Origin: Macellibacteroides fermentans
GTDB taxonomy: Bacteria > Bacteroidota > Bacteroidia > Bacteroidales > Tannerellaceae
Assembly: GCF_013409575.1 (NCBI RefSeq)
Contig: NZ_JACCCY010000001.1
Span: 1,112,501 to 1,176,500, forward strand
Length of the DNA stretch: 64,000 nt
Direction of reading: 5' to 3'
In this document: in pieces, positions 31,641 through 39,935 of the stretch
Layout: each line of letters starts with the position of its first letter
Position numbering within the stretch: the stretch's first letter is position 1
Made by a program: the position numbers and the translations under genes
The notes under the pieces: model-generated
The model's database searches: none
Told to the model about the DNA's origin: nothing
The model's input: only the letters and a program-made list of their open reading frames with translations

Positions 31641-32801
31641 ATGTCGAAAATTTATGCATCTGCAGCTTTTACCGATTCCAAACCCCATTATAACTTATTG
31701 GATGGATTGAGGGGTGTTGCAGCACTTTTAGTGGTATGGTATCACATATTTGAGGGCTATGCCTTTGCCGGAGGAACGCTTATTGAGAGTATCAACCATG
31801 GGTATCTGGCCGTAGATTTCTTTTTTATCCTCTCAGGATTTGTTATCGGCTATGCCTACGACGACCGATGGGGCAAGAGCCTTACGCTGAAAGATTTCTT
31901 TAAACGTCGGTTGATCCGTCTCCATCCGATGGTGGTTATGGGTGCGGTATTGGGTGCCATCACCTTCCTGATTCAGGGGAGTGTGCAATGGGATGGTACG
32001 CACATCGCTACTTCGATGGTGATGGTGGCTTTGCTGCTTACGATGTTCTTTATCCCTGCCATTCCCGGGGCCAACTATGAGGTTCGCGGTAATGGGGAGA
32101 TGTTTCCGCTGAACGGTCCGAGCTGGTCGCTGTTTTTTGAATACATCGGCAATATACTGTATGCCCTGTTTATCCGTAAATTATCTACCAAAGCGTTGAT
32201 GGTTCTCACTGTCCTTTTGGGGATTGCACTCACCTGGTTTGCCATGTTCGACATCTCGGGTTACGGAAGTATCGGTGTGGGATGGACATTAGACAGTGTA
32301 AACTTTCTGGGAGGTGCTTTACGGATGCTTTTCCCTTTTACGATGGGTATGCTTCTTTCTCGCAATTTTAAACCTATCAAGGTAAGGGGTGCCTTTTGGA
32401 TCTGTTCTGCCGTATTGCTGGTGTTGTTTACGGTTCCTTATATTGAAGGAACATCTCCCATATCGTGGAACGGACTTTACGAGGCGTTCTGCATCATCGT
32501 TATCTTCCCGATCCTTGTCTGGATGGGTGCTTCCGGAAATACAACCGACAAACGGTCTACCCAGATCTGTAAATTTCTGGGAGATATCTCGTTTCCGCTA
32601 TACATTGTTCATTATCCTTTTATGTATCTGTTTTACGCCTGGCTGATAAAGAACCAGCTGTTTACCTTTGCCGAGACCTGGCAGGTTGCACTGGGTGTTT
32701 ATTTCTGGAATATCCTTTTGGCCTATATCGTTCTGAGGGTTTACGACGAACCGGTACGAAAATGGTTGGCAGCCCACTTTTTAAAGAAGAAGAGCAAGTA
32801 A
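31641..32801 (+). CDS. Acyltransferase 3 family membrane protein
   Basis: A 386-residue integral membrane protein with about ten helices. The family opening LDGLRGVAALLVVWYHIFEG (catalytic-type His near residue 36) and the FFILSGFVIGYAY block are clear. Members O-acetylate surface polysaccharides or other glycans at the membrane. No glycan-synthesis genes are adjacent, so the acceptor is unknown. It is a single gene with its own promoter and a strong terminator. Confidence 0.93.
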   Translation: MSKIYASAAFTDSKPHYNLLDGLRGVAALLVVWYHIFEGYAFAGGTLIESINHGYLAVDFFFILSGFVIGYAYDDRWGKSLTLKDFFKRRLIRLHPMVVMGAVLGAITFLIQGSVQWDGTHIATSMVMVALLLTMFFIPAIPGANYEVRGNGEMFPLNGPSWSLFFEYIGNILYALFIRKLSTKALMVLTVLLGIALTWFAMFDISGYGSIGVGWTLDSVNFLGGALRMLFPFTMGMLLSRNFKPIKVRGAFWICSAVLLVLFTVPYIEGTSPISWNGLYEAFCIIVIFPILVWMGASGNTTDKRSTQICKFLGDISFPLYIVHYPFMYLFYAWLIKNQLFTFAETWQVALGVYFWNILLAYIVLRVYDEPVRKWLAAHFLKKKSK

Positions 32802-32825
32802 AGAGCTTCTTGCATTCAATACCTC

Positions 32826-32878
32826 ATCCCTTCTCAAAATGAACTGATCGTTTTATTTTGAGAAGGGATTCTTCTTTT
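32826..32878 (+). terminator. Terminator after the acyltransferase gene
   Basis: A perfect 15-bp stem ATCCCTTCTCAAAAT / ATTTTGAGAAGGGAT is followed by TCTTCTTTTA. Confidence 0.88.
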
Positions 32879-32906
32879 ATATGGCTTCTGCCTGAGAAAA
32901 GTTCAT

Positions 32907-32914
32907 TATTTTTG
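32907..32914 (+). promoter_or_regulatory. -7 promoter element of the Crp-family gene
   Basis: TATTTTTG matches TAnnTTTG, 24 bp before the ATG at 32939. Confidence 0.6.
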
Positions 32915-32938
32915 TAGAAAGTATAAAATAATGATTCA

Positions 32939-33502
32939 ATGAAAAATATTATTGCCAAGATAAAACAGATACATCCCCTTTCTGATGAAGCTTTGAATGC
33001 GCTCATTTCTGAAATGGAGGTGAAGTATTACCCCAAGAATACGTGTATCGTTCATTCCGGCACAACCGACCGTATGGTCTATTTCATTGAAGAAGGTATC
33101 ACCCGGTCGGTTTTCCATCACGACGGGAAGGATACCACCACCTGGTTCAGCAAGGAGGGTGATGTTACCTTCGGGATGGATTCGCTCTACTACAACAGGC
33201 CATCGATAGAGAGTATCGAGACGCTGGAGGACTGCAAAATGTATGTTATCTCCATCGATAAGCTGAATGAACTGTACGAAACATATATCGACATTGCCAA
33301 TTGGGGACGGATTCTGCACCAGGATGTGAACAAAGAACTCAGCCATATCTTTGTTGACCGGCTGCAGCTGCCTCCCAAAGAGAGGTACGAGAACTTTATG
33401 CTGCGTTATCCCGGACTAATCAACCGGGTGAAACTAAAATACGTAGCCGTCTTTCTGGGTATCTCCATCTACACCCTCAGCCGCATTCGTTCGCAGAAGT
33501 AA
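32939..33502 (+). CDS. Crp/Fnr-family transcriptional regulator
   Basis: A 187-residue regulator. The cyclic-nucleotide-binding-like barrel (MEVKYYPKNTCIVHSGTTDRMVYFIEEGITRSVF) is followed by a dimerisation helix and a short C-terminal HTH (LKYVAVFLGISIYTLSRIR). No Cys cluster for an iron-sulfur sensor is present, so it is not Fnr proper. This short Bacteroidetes subtype often regulates a neighbouring gene; here it stands alone between terminators, so its targets are unclear. Confidence 0.9.
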   Translation: MKNIIAKIKQIHPLSDEALNALISEMEVKYYPKNTCIVHSGTTDRMVYFIEEGITRSVFHHDGKDTTTWFSKEGDVTFGMDSLYYNRPSIESIETLEDCKMYVISIDKLNELYETYIDIANWGRILHQDVNKELSHIFVDRLQLPPKERYENFMLRYPGLINRVKLKYVAVFLGISIYTLSRIRSQK

Positions 33503-33546
33503 CTATTCTTCCATTTCAAACCAATTGATTGTCTCTCCTGATATAT

Positions 33547-33580
33547 AATGTTCTGTTGCCAACCAACAGAACATTCTTTG
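33547..33580 (+). terminator. Hairpin after the Crp-family gene
   Basis: A perfect 12-bp stem AATGTTCTGTTG / CAACAGAACATT with a 5-nt loop is followed by CTTTG. The T-run is short, so termination is likely but not certain. A smaller 7-bp hairpin (AATCCGT/ACGGATT) lies at 33673-33692. The rest of the gap to 33,728 shows no recognisable gene. Confidence 0.6.
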
Positions 33581-33728
33581 TGTCGTGGGGAAAGTGGGGC
33601 AATACCTTTCCTTTTTTTATCAGTCAGCCAAGTCGCTTGAGAGAAACTATAATAGAGGAATATGTGCATCTGAATCCGTGTAATGACGGATTGAAACTTT
33701 ATAAGGGGAAGAACCAATAGTTTTTTTC

Positions 33729-33736
33729 TATATTTG
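33729..33736 (+). promoter_or_regulatory. -7 promoter element of the CE15-like gene
   Basis: TATATTTG matches TAnnTTTG and lies 27 bp before the ATG at 33764. It overlaps the first codons of a longer frame opening at 33734, which argues for the later start. Confidence 0.65.
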
Positions 33737-33763
33737 CATATCCTTCTAATTAAATACTTTGTT

Positions 33764-34999
33764 ATGAAAAAGCTGATTTTGACTACTTTGCTGCTTACCG
33801 GAATCTTTATATCCATGGTGGCACAGCGGATTGAACCTAACTACGATGAATCCAAAGTTCCTGTTTATGAGTTGCCGCCGCTCCTGGTTTCGGCAAAAGG
33901 AAAGCAGATTAAATCTATAAAGCAGTGGGAGTCTATCCGCCGTCCGGAAATACTGGAGATGTTTTCTTCGCAGATGTTCGGAAAAACGCCCGTTTCTCCA
34001 TTTACCACTTCTTATGAGGTTGTTTCGGAAGATGCCAATGCGCTGGATGGTAAAGCAACCTGCAAGCAACTACGGATCAGCTTTTCCAACGGCAACACTG
34101 AGCGGAGCATGCTGATGTTGATCTATCTTCCCAATCATATAAAAGGGAAAGTTCCCCTGTTTTTCGCATACAATTTTGATGGAAACCAGACTGTAAGCTC
34201 TGATCCGGGCATTCTGTTCAGCAACCATACATCGGAAAACAAAAGAGGGCTTAAAGTACGCCGCTGGCCCATCGAAATGATTATTTCAAAAGGGTACGGA
34301 GTAGCTACTGCCTGCTACCACGATATCTTTTACGACGAAAAAGATAAGCATGCGGAAAGCATACTTCCGCTGTTGGGATACAATCCGGGACAGCCTCTGG
34401 AAGGCGACAGCTGGCAAGCTATCGGTGCTTGGGCCTGGGGTATGAGCCGTGCTATGGATTACTTTGAAACGGATTCTCGCATTGATGCGAAAAGGATTGC
34501 CCTGATGGGACATTCGCGCCATGGAAAAGCGGCCCTATGGGCCGGTGCGCAAGACCAACGTTTTGCCATCGTCATTTCGAATGAATCGGGATGCGGCGGA
34601 GCTGCCTTATCCAAACGGGCATACGGCGAAACAGTTGCAGTTATTACAAATAGCTTTCCACATTGGTTTTGTCCGAACTTCAGCAGATTTGCCAATAATG
34701 AACAATCCCTGCCCTTCGACCAGCACGAACTGATTGCCTTGATTGCTCCGCGGCCCGTATATGTAGCCAGTGCCGTTGATGATCGGTGGGCCGACCCGAA
34801 AGGTGAATATCTCTCTGCATTCCATGCCGGTGAAGTTTACCGTTTGTACGGCTACGATGGACTTCCTTCCGAAGAGATGCCCGCATTGAATACGCCTGTA
34901 ATATCCCGCGTTGGATATCATATCCGTACTGGTGTACATGATGTAACTGATTTCGACTGGCAATGTTATTTAAACTTTGCCGACAAATGGATGAAATAG
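33764..34999 (+). CDS. CE15-like glucuronoyl esterase
   Basis: A 411-residue secreted esterase. The start at 33764 gives a signal peptide (LILTTLLLTGIFISMVAQ) and fits the promoter. It has an alpha/beta-hydrolase core with the nucleophile elbow GHSRHGKAALWAG (Ser near 248), then NESGCGGAALSKR, APRPVYVASAVDDRWADPKGE and a late His (VHDVTDFDW). This order matches carbohydrate esterase family 15, which cleaves ester bonds between lignin or other alcohols and 4-O-methylglucuronic acid. It is alone here, without a surrounding xylan locus. Confidence 0.85.
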   Translation: MKKLILTTLLLTGIFISMVAQRIEPNYDESKVPVYELPPLLVSAKGKQIKSIKQWESIRRPEILEMFSSQMFGKTPVSPFTTSYEVVSEDANALDGKATCKQLRISFSNGNTERSMLMLIYLPNHIKGKVPLFFAYNFDGNQTVSSDPGILFSNHTSENKRGLKVRRWPIEMIISKGYGVATACYHDIFYDEKDKHAESILPLLGYNPGQPLEGDSWQAIGAWAWGMSRAMDYFETDSRIDAKRIALMGHSRHGKAALWAGAQDQRFAIVISNESGCGGAALSKRAYGETVAVITNSFPHWFCPNFSRFANNEQSLPFDQHELIALIAPRPVYVASAVDDRWADPKGEYLSAFHAGEVYRLYGYDGLPSEEMPALNTPVISRVGYHIRTGVHDVTDFDWQCYLNFADKWMK

Positions 35000-35062
35000 G
35001 TTGAAAATGCAAAGTTGTAAGAATGAGTAAAGACCAATTATTAATACAAATTTGAGAATGTT

Positions 35063-35536
35063 ATGCAAGGAAATGATTTTAAACTAATAACCGACGGCAT
35101 TAAAAAAGTAATTGATGCGGAACAGGGCTTCTTAAGTGCTCTGCCGGTTGATGTGATTACCCTCAGGCGGAACAGCCAGAATCGGTCTATCAAACAGATA
35201 CTGGGGCACCTGGTCGATTCGGCCTCTAACAATCACCAGCGCATGGTTAGGCTGCAATATTGTAAAGACTTACTTTTCTTTCCCGACTATCGCCAGGACA
35301 ATGATTTGTGGATCGCTTTACAAGATTATCAAAATGCCGATTGGGAAAATCTGATTCAACTGTGGAAGTTTTTTAATCTTCACATCATCCAGGTGATTAA
35401 TTCCGTAGATCTATCGAAGCTGGACAGCTACTGGTGCGACTTTGAAGGGACAAAAGTTACACTAAAAGAGATGATTGATGGCTACCTTGATCACCTGCAC
35501 CTCCACATCAGAGAAATAAAGGAATTGGCTTTATAA
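35063..35536 (+). CDS. DinB-superfamily protein
   Basis: A 157-residue four-helix-bundle protein. Candidate metal-binding histidines sit in GHLVDSASNNHQRM (~47, ~56) and in DHLHLHIREIKEL near the C-terminus, in the usual DinB-superfamily positions. Some members are thiol transferases using bacillithiol or similar thiols; others are uncharacterised. It lies 63 bp after the esterase gene, with no obvious functional link. A bidirectional terminator follows. Confidence 0.82.
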   Translation: MQGNDFKLITDGIKKVIDAEQGFLSALPVDVITLRRNSQNRSIKQILGHLVDSASNNHQRMVRLQYCKDLLFFPDYRQDNDLWIALQDYQNADWENLIQLWKFFNLHIIQVINSVDLSKLDSYWCDFEGTKVTLKEMIDGYLDHLHLHIREIKELAL

Positions 35537-35599
35537 CCGTTTGCAAAGAGACTCCTTCAGTCAACCTCATCTTATTCTCTACCCATGACTTTTGGGGAT

Positions 35600-35642
35600 A
35601 AAAAAAAGGGTGTAAATCGCATAACTGCTAAATTTACACCCT
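35600..35642 (-). terminator. Terminator shared by tRNA-Ser and the DinB-like gene
   Basis: A perfect 11-bp stem AGGGTGTAAAT / ATTTACACCCT is followed on the minus strand by seven T, so it ends the tRNA-Ser transcript. In the plus direction it is followed by TTGTTG and would be weaker. Confidence 0.85.
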
Positions 35643-35647
35643 TTGTT

Positions 35648-35733
<86 letters not shown>

Positions 35734-35979
35734 AAATGACGCTTCGATTGCGCTGCTTTTCAAAAGCTCTGCAAAGGTAGAACTTTTTTTGAAAACACAA
35801 TGATATTTTGTAAACAATTTTTCATCTTTGCACCTTATTAATCCTAAGTAATTAAGAAACAACAAGATATTATTTACAGTTTAACTCATGTATTTATTTT
35901 AATTAACCTGCAACCTTTTTATTTATGTTTTATAACACTATTTATTAGCATAAATGAACAAAATCTGCTCTAAAACGCT

Positions 35980-35987
35980 TATTTTTG
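35980..35987 (+). promoter_or_regulatory. -7 promoter element of pflB
   Basis: TATTTTTG matches TAnnTTTG, 51 bp before the pflB start. Confidence 0.55.
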
Positions 35988-36038
35988 TAGTCTCGAAGAT
36001 ATAAGACTATCAATTATTAAGATCATAGTTATAATTTT

Positions 36039-38267
36039 ATGGAATTAAACAAAAACTTTGCTGATGGTATTTGGAGTAAGGAGGTTAATGTAAGGGATTT
36101 CGTAATGAGGAACATCACTCCGTATGATGGGGATGCTTCTTTCCTTGCAGGACCAACCGAGCGTACAAAACGCATCTGGTCTGTATGCCTTGCTGCTCTT
36201 GCCCAAGAACGAGCTAACAACGGCGTCCGTTCAATTGACAACAAAACAGTTTCTACCATTTCTTCTCATAAAGCAGGATATATTGATAAAGAAAACGAGT
36301 TGATCGTGGGTTTGCAGACAGACGAATTGCTGCGCAGAGCCATCAAACCGTTTGGAGGTATCAATGTGGTTGCAAAGGCTTGCAGCGAAAATGGATTGGA
36401 AGTAGATGAAAAGGTAAAGGATATCTTTACTCATTATCGTAAAACACACAACGATGGTGTGTTTGACGTTTATAATGACGAAATCCGCTCTTTCCGTTCG
36501 TTGGGTTTCTTAACAGGTCTGCCTGACAACTATGCACGTGGCCGTATTATTGGTGACTACCGCCGATTGGCATTGTATGGTCTGGATCGTTTAATTGAGG
36601 CTAAGAAACAGGATCTGGCTAATCTGACAGGCCCGATGACTGAAGCCCGCATTCGTTTGCGTGAAGAGGTTAGCGACCAGATCAAAGCTCTTAAGGAAAT
36701 TAAAGTTTTAGGCGAATATTACGGTTTGGATCTGACCCGTCCGGCTTATACAGCTCAGGAAGCTGTTCAATGGGTTTACATGGCTTACCTGGCTGCGGTT
36801 AAAGAACAGGATGGTGCTGCGATGTCATTGGGTAATGTTTCCTCTTTCCTTGATATCTACATTGAGCATGATTTGAAGAACGGCACTATCGACGAATCGT
36901 TTGCTCAGGAGTTGATTGACCAGTTTGTAATTAAATTGCGTATGGTTCGTCACCTCCGTATGAATTCATACAACGAAATTTTTGCCGGCGATCCAACCTG
37001 GGTTACCGAATCGATTGGTGGACGATTGAACGACGGCCGTCATAAAGTAACAAAAACTTCCTTCCGATTCCTGCAGACTTTATACAACCTGGGACCGTCT
37101 CCGGAACCTAACATGACTGTACTTTGGTCTCCGCAACTGCCCGAAGGTTTCAAGAACTTCTGTGCACAGGTTTCCATCGACACATCGTCTGTTCAATACG
37201 AAAACGACGACTTGATGCGTGATATCCGTCACAGCGATGACTATGGTATTGCTTGCTGCGTTTCATTCCAGGATATTGGTCGGCAGATCCAGTTTTTCGG
37301 AGCTCGTACCAACCTTGCCAAGGCGTTATTGCTTGCAATAAATGGCGGACGTTGCGAAAACACAGGTACCGTAATGGTTAAGGATATCCCTCAATTAAAT
37401 AGCGATGTGCTGGACTATGAAGAGGTGATGGCTAATTACAAAAAGGTACTGAAAGAAATTGCACGTGTATATAATGATGCGATGAATATTATTCATTACA
37501 TGCACGACAAATATTATTACGAAAAGGCACAGATGGCATTTATTGACACCAATCCCCGTATCAACCTTGCCTATGGTGCTGCAGGTCTGTCTATTGTAGC
37601 CGACTCGCTTTCTGCAATCAAATATGCTAAAGTGAAAGCTAAACGTAATGACATCGGTCTGACGGAAGGTTTCGATATTGAGGGTGAATTCCCTTATTAC
37701 GGTAACGACGATGACAGAGTGGATTCAATGGCCGTTGGTATTACTCAGTATTTCAGCGATTTGTTGAATGAACTACCTGTATATAAAAATGCACGTCCTA
37801 CTCTTTCAATCCTTACAATTACCTCGAATGTGATGTATGGAAAGAAAACAGGTGCCACTCCCGACGGACGTCTTAAAGGTGTAGCCTTTGCTCCGGGTGC
37901 TAATCCGATGCACGGACGTGATGAGAAGGGTGCTATTGCTTCATTATCTTCGGTATCAAAAATCAATTATGATGATGCACAGGATGGCGTAAGTAATACA
38001 TTCTCGATCGTTCCACGTTCTTTAGGAGTAACTCCCGAAGATCGCGTAGATAATCTGGTATCCATGATGGACGGTTATTTCTCCAAAAAAGCGCATCACC
38101 TGAATGTGAACGTATTAAATCGCGCCATGTTGGAAGATGCGATGGAACATCCTGAGAATTATCCTCAGCTTACAATCCGCGTTTCTGGTTATGCTGTGAA
38201 CTTTGTTCGATTGAGCCGCGAACATCAGCTGGAAGTTCTGTCAAGAAGTTTCCACGAAAGATTCTAA
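36039..38267 (+). CDS. pflB: Pyruvate formate-lyase (formate C-acetyltransferase)
   Basis: A 742-residue glycyl-radical enzyme that converts pyruvate and CoA to acetyl-CoA and formate without oxygen. The catalytic cysteine pair is Cys406-Cys407 in YGIACCVSF and the radical glycine is Gly717 in RVSGYAVNF. Both contexts are canonical and the length is normal. The activase gene follows 61 bp downstream, behind a hairpin that may lower its expression relative to pflB. It is a central fermentation enzyme of anaerobic Bacteroidales, in the cytosol. Confidence 0.97.
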   Translation: MELNKNFADGIWSKEVNVRDFVMRNITPYDGDASFLAGPTERTKRIWSVCLAALAQERANNGVRSIDNKTVSTISSHKAGYIDKENELIVGLQTDELLRRAIKPFGGINVVAKACSENGLEVDEKVKDIFTHYRKTHNDGVFDVYNDEIRSFRSLGFLTGLPDNYARGRIIGDYRRLALYGLDRLIEAKKQDLANLTGPMTEARIRLREEVSDQIKALKEIKVLGEYYGLDLTRPAYTAQEAVQWVYMAYLAAVKEQDGAAMSLGNVSSFLDIYIEHDLKNGTIDESFAQELIDQFVIKLRMVRHLRMNSYNEIFAGDPTWVTESIGGRLNDGRHKVTKTSFRFLQTLYNLGPSPEPNMTVLWSPQLPEGFKNFCAQVSIDTSSVQYENDDLMRDIRHSDDYGIACCVSFQDIGRQIQFFGARTNLAKALLLAINGGRCENTGTVMVKDIPQLNSDVLDYEEVMANYKKVLKEIARVYNDAMNIIHYMHDKYYYEKAQMAFIDTNPRINLAYGAAGLSIVADSLSAIKYAKVKAKRNDIGLTEGFDIEGEFPYYGNDDDRVDSMAVGITQYFSDLLNELPVYKNARPTLSILTITSNVMYGKKTGATPDGRLKGVAFAPGANPMHGRDEKGAIASLSSVSKINYDDAQDGVSNTFSIVPRSLGVTPEDRVDNLVSMMDGYFSKKAHHLNVNVLNRAMLEDAMEHPENYPQLTIRVSGYAVNFVRLSREHQLEVLSRSFHERF

Positions 38268-38280
38268 ATATATTATAGCT

Positions 38281-38317
38281 GAAGGACAGTCCAGAAGGCT
38301 GTCCTTCTCTTTTCTTT
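38281..38317 (+). terminator. Hairpin between pflB and pflA (partial terminator)
   Basis: A perfect 9-bp stem GAAGGACAG / CTGTCCTTC is followed by TCTTTTCTTT. Its place inside the pfl pair suggests attenuation, giving less activase than enzyme. Confidence 0.75.
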
Positions 38318-38328
38318 ATAATGCAGAT

Positions 38329-39057
38329 ATGATGATAAATGTACATTCTTACGAGTCGATGGGCACATTTGATGGCCCGGGACTACGATTGGTAGTTTTT
38401 TTGCAGGGCTGTAACTTCCGGTGTTTGTATTGTGCGAATCCGGATACAATACCCTTAAAAGGCGGAAAACCTACCGAAGCTGAAGAGATTGTGCGCATGG
38501 CCCTTAGTCAGAAGGCATTTTTTGGTAAAAAAGGAGGAATAACCTTTTCAGGAGGCGAGCCTACTCTACAGGCAAAAGCCCTGATACCTCTGTTCAGACG
38601 ATTGAAAGAAGAGGGCATCCACATTTGTCTGGATAGCAATGGAAGTGTTTTAAATGATTACAGCAAGGAGCTGTTTAGGCTGACGGATCTGGTATTGCTG
38701 GATATTAAGGAATTTAATCCCGAACGTCATTTTCGAATCACTGGACGGGAAAATAATTTCACCCTCGAAACTGCGGCCTATTTGCAGGCTAACAATATTC
38801 CGATGTGGATTCGCTATGTGCTTGTACCCGGACATACGGATTTTGAAGCAGACATACGCGCCATGGGTGAGCACTTTCAGTCGTATTCAATGATAAAACG
38901 CATTGAAATATTACCTTATCATACGTTGGGTGCTCATAAATATGAAGCACTGAAGAAACCCTATCTGCTTAAAGGTGTAAAAGAAAATACTCCCGAGCAA
39001 CTGGACCATGTACGCAAATTATTTGAAGAATATTTCCCTGTTGTATTTGTAAACTGA
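38329..39057 (+). CDS. pflA: Pyruvate formate-lyase activating enzyme
   Basis: A 242-residue radical-SAM protein. The iron-sulfur ligands are Cys28, Cys32 and Cys35 in GCNFRCLYC, and GGITFSGGEPTLQ is the SAM-binding block. It abstracts hydrogen from the PflB glycine to form the radical. The start may be the first or second of two adjacent ATGs. Placement right after pflB is the standard arrangement. Confidence 0.95.
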   Translation: MMINVHSYESMGTFDGPGLRLVVFLQGCNFRCLYCANPDTIPLKGGKPTEAEEIVRMALSQKAFFGKKGGITFSGGEPTLQAKALIPLFRRLKEEGIHICLDSNGSVLNDYSKELFRLTDLVLLDIKEFNPERHFRITGRENNFTLETAAYLQANNIPMWIRYVLVPGHTDFEADIRAMGEHFQSYSMIKRIEILPYHTLGAHKYEALKKPYLLKGVKENTPEQLDHVRKLFEEYFPVVFVN

Positions 39058-39071
39058 TTGACTGCTAACCA

Positions 39072-39935
39072 TCAGGGAACAATTACACTCTTTCTGGAGG
39101 GGGCATATCCTGCAAAATAGCCGACTGCTCCATTGGTAAGGTTGGTTACAATATTGGATGGCGGCCCTCCAAAAAAGGGATTCTCTCCGTTGACGGAACT
39201 CTTGCACTGGGTTATAAAGTCGTAATACCCCTTCTCCACTCTATCAATTTCAACTGCAACCGTATCGCCCGACTGGACAAACAAAACTTTATTGGGGTCG
39301 TATTCGCCCTGATTGTTCTGATCGGAGAATGTATATACCAGCAATCCGTTGAGGTATTTACCATCAATCAGTTTATCGTCGAATGCCATAAGCCACGTAA
39401 TCATTACGGTTGCCAAACCTCCATTGATATAAAATCGGGAAACATAGTAATCGGGTCCCAAAGGCTCTTGCGCAAAGAGATTGATGGTATAATAATGACG
39501 CCCCAGTACACGCATCGAATTAATCTGAAGCGAATCGATACGGAATGGCTCCTTTATGGTGGTGGAAGCATTATACATTTCATCCGCTCCGTCGTTATTG
39601 AAATCGTATGCTATGCGAAGATTATAGGTAAGACCTACTATTCCAGCCACTTTACGTTCGGTCTGATATACTCCTTTCTTGCGAGCCAGCTCTTTTAACT
39701 TCCAAACCTGCTTGCCGTCTGTTGATTCAATGGTGACTTTGGCATCGGAAATCTGTAAATTTGAATCGTTCTTAAAATAAGGTGCTGAACGGCTTATTTC
39801 GATGGTCTGGTAACTGGTTTCGGTTGTAACCGATCCATACACAACCAATACAGGATCTGTATCGTTGGTTTGAACCTCTATCATTTCTGTACAAGAAGAT
39901 AAAAGTATACCCATACATATAAATAGTGTACGCAT
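39072..39935 (-). CDS. DUF4249 lipoprotein, partner of a TonB receptor
   Basis: A 287-residue lipoprotein (FICMGILLSSC, Cys15) with beta-rich sequence: PVLVVYGSVTTETSYQTIEISRS is the DUF4249 opening. Members are encoded directly downstream of FecA-like TonB receptors in Bacteroidetes and are thought to act as their outer-membrane partners, like SusD for SusC. Its start codon lies inside the last codons of the receptor gene, overlapping it by 55 bp. The C-terminus ends close to the convergent pflA stop. Confidence 0.85.
   Translation of the reverse strand: MRTLFICMGILLSSCTEMIEVQTNDTDPVLVVYGSVTTETSYQTIEISRSAPYFKNDSNLQISDAKVTIESTDGKQVWKLKELARKKGVYQTERKVAGIVGLTYNLRIAYDFNNDGADEMYNASTTIKEPFRIDSLQINSMRVLGRHYYTINLFAQEPLGPDYYVSRFYINGGLATVMITWLMAFDDKLIDGKYLNGLLVYTFSDQNNQGEYDPNKVLFVQSGDTVAVEIDRVEKGYYDFITQCKSSVNGENPFFGGPPSNIVTNLTNGAVGYFAGYAPSRKSVIVP

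Noticed and set aside
33581-33728. Possible transposase remnant ending near 33,720 (frame with IIEEYVHLNPCNDGLKLYKG)
   Set aside because: The short frame has no family I can name and is separated from any element end; not enough to call.
36029-39057. tRNA-Ser at 35649 as attachment site of an island
   Set aside because: No repeat of the tRNA 3' end was found elsewhere in the window and the following genes are core fermentation genes.
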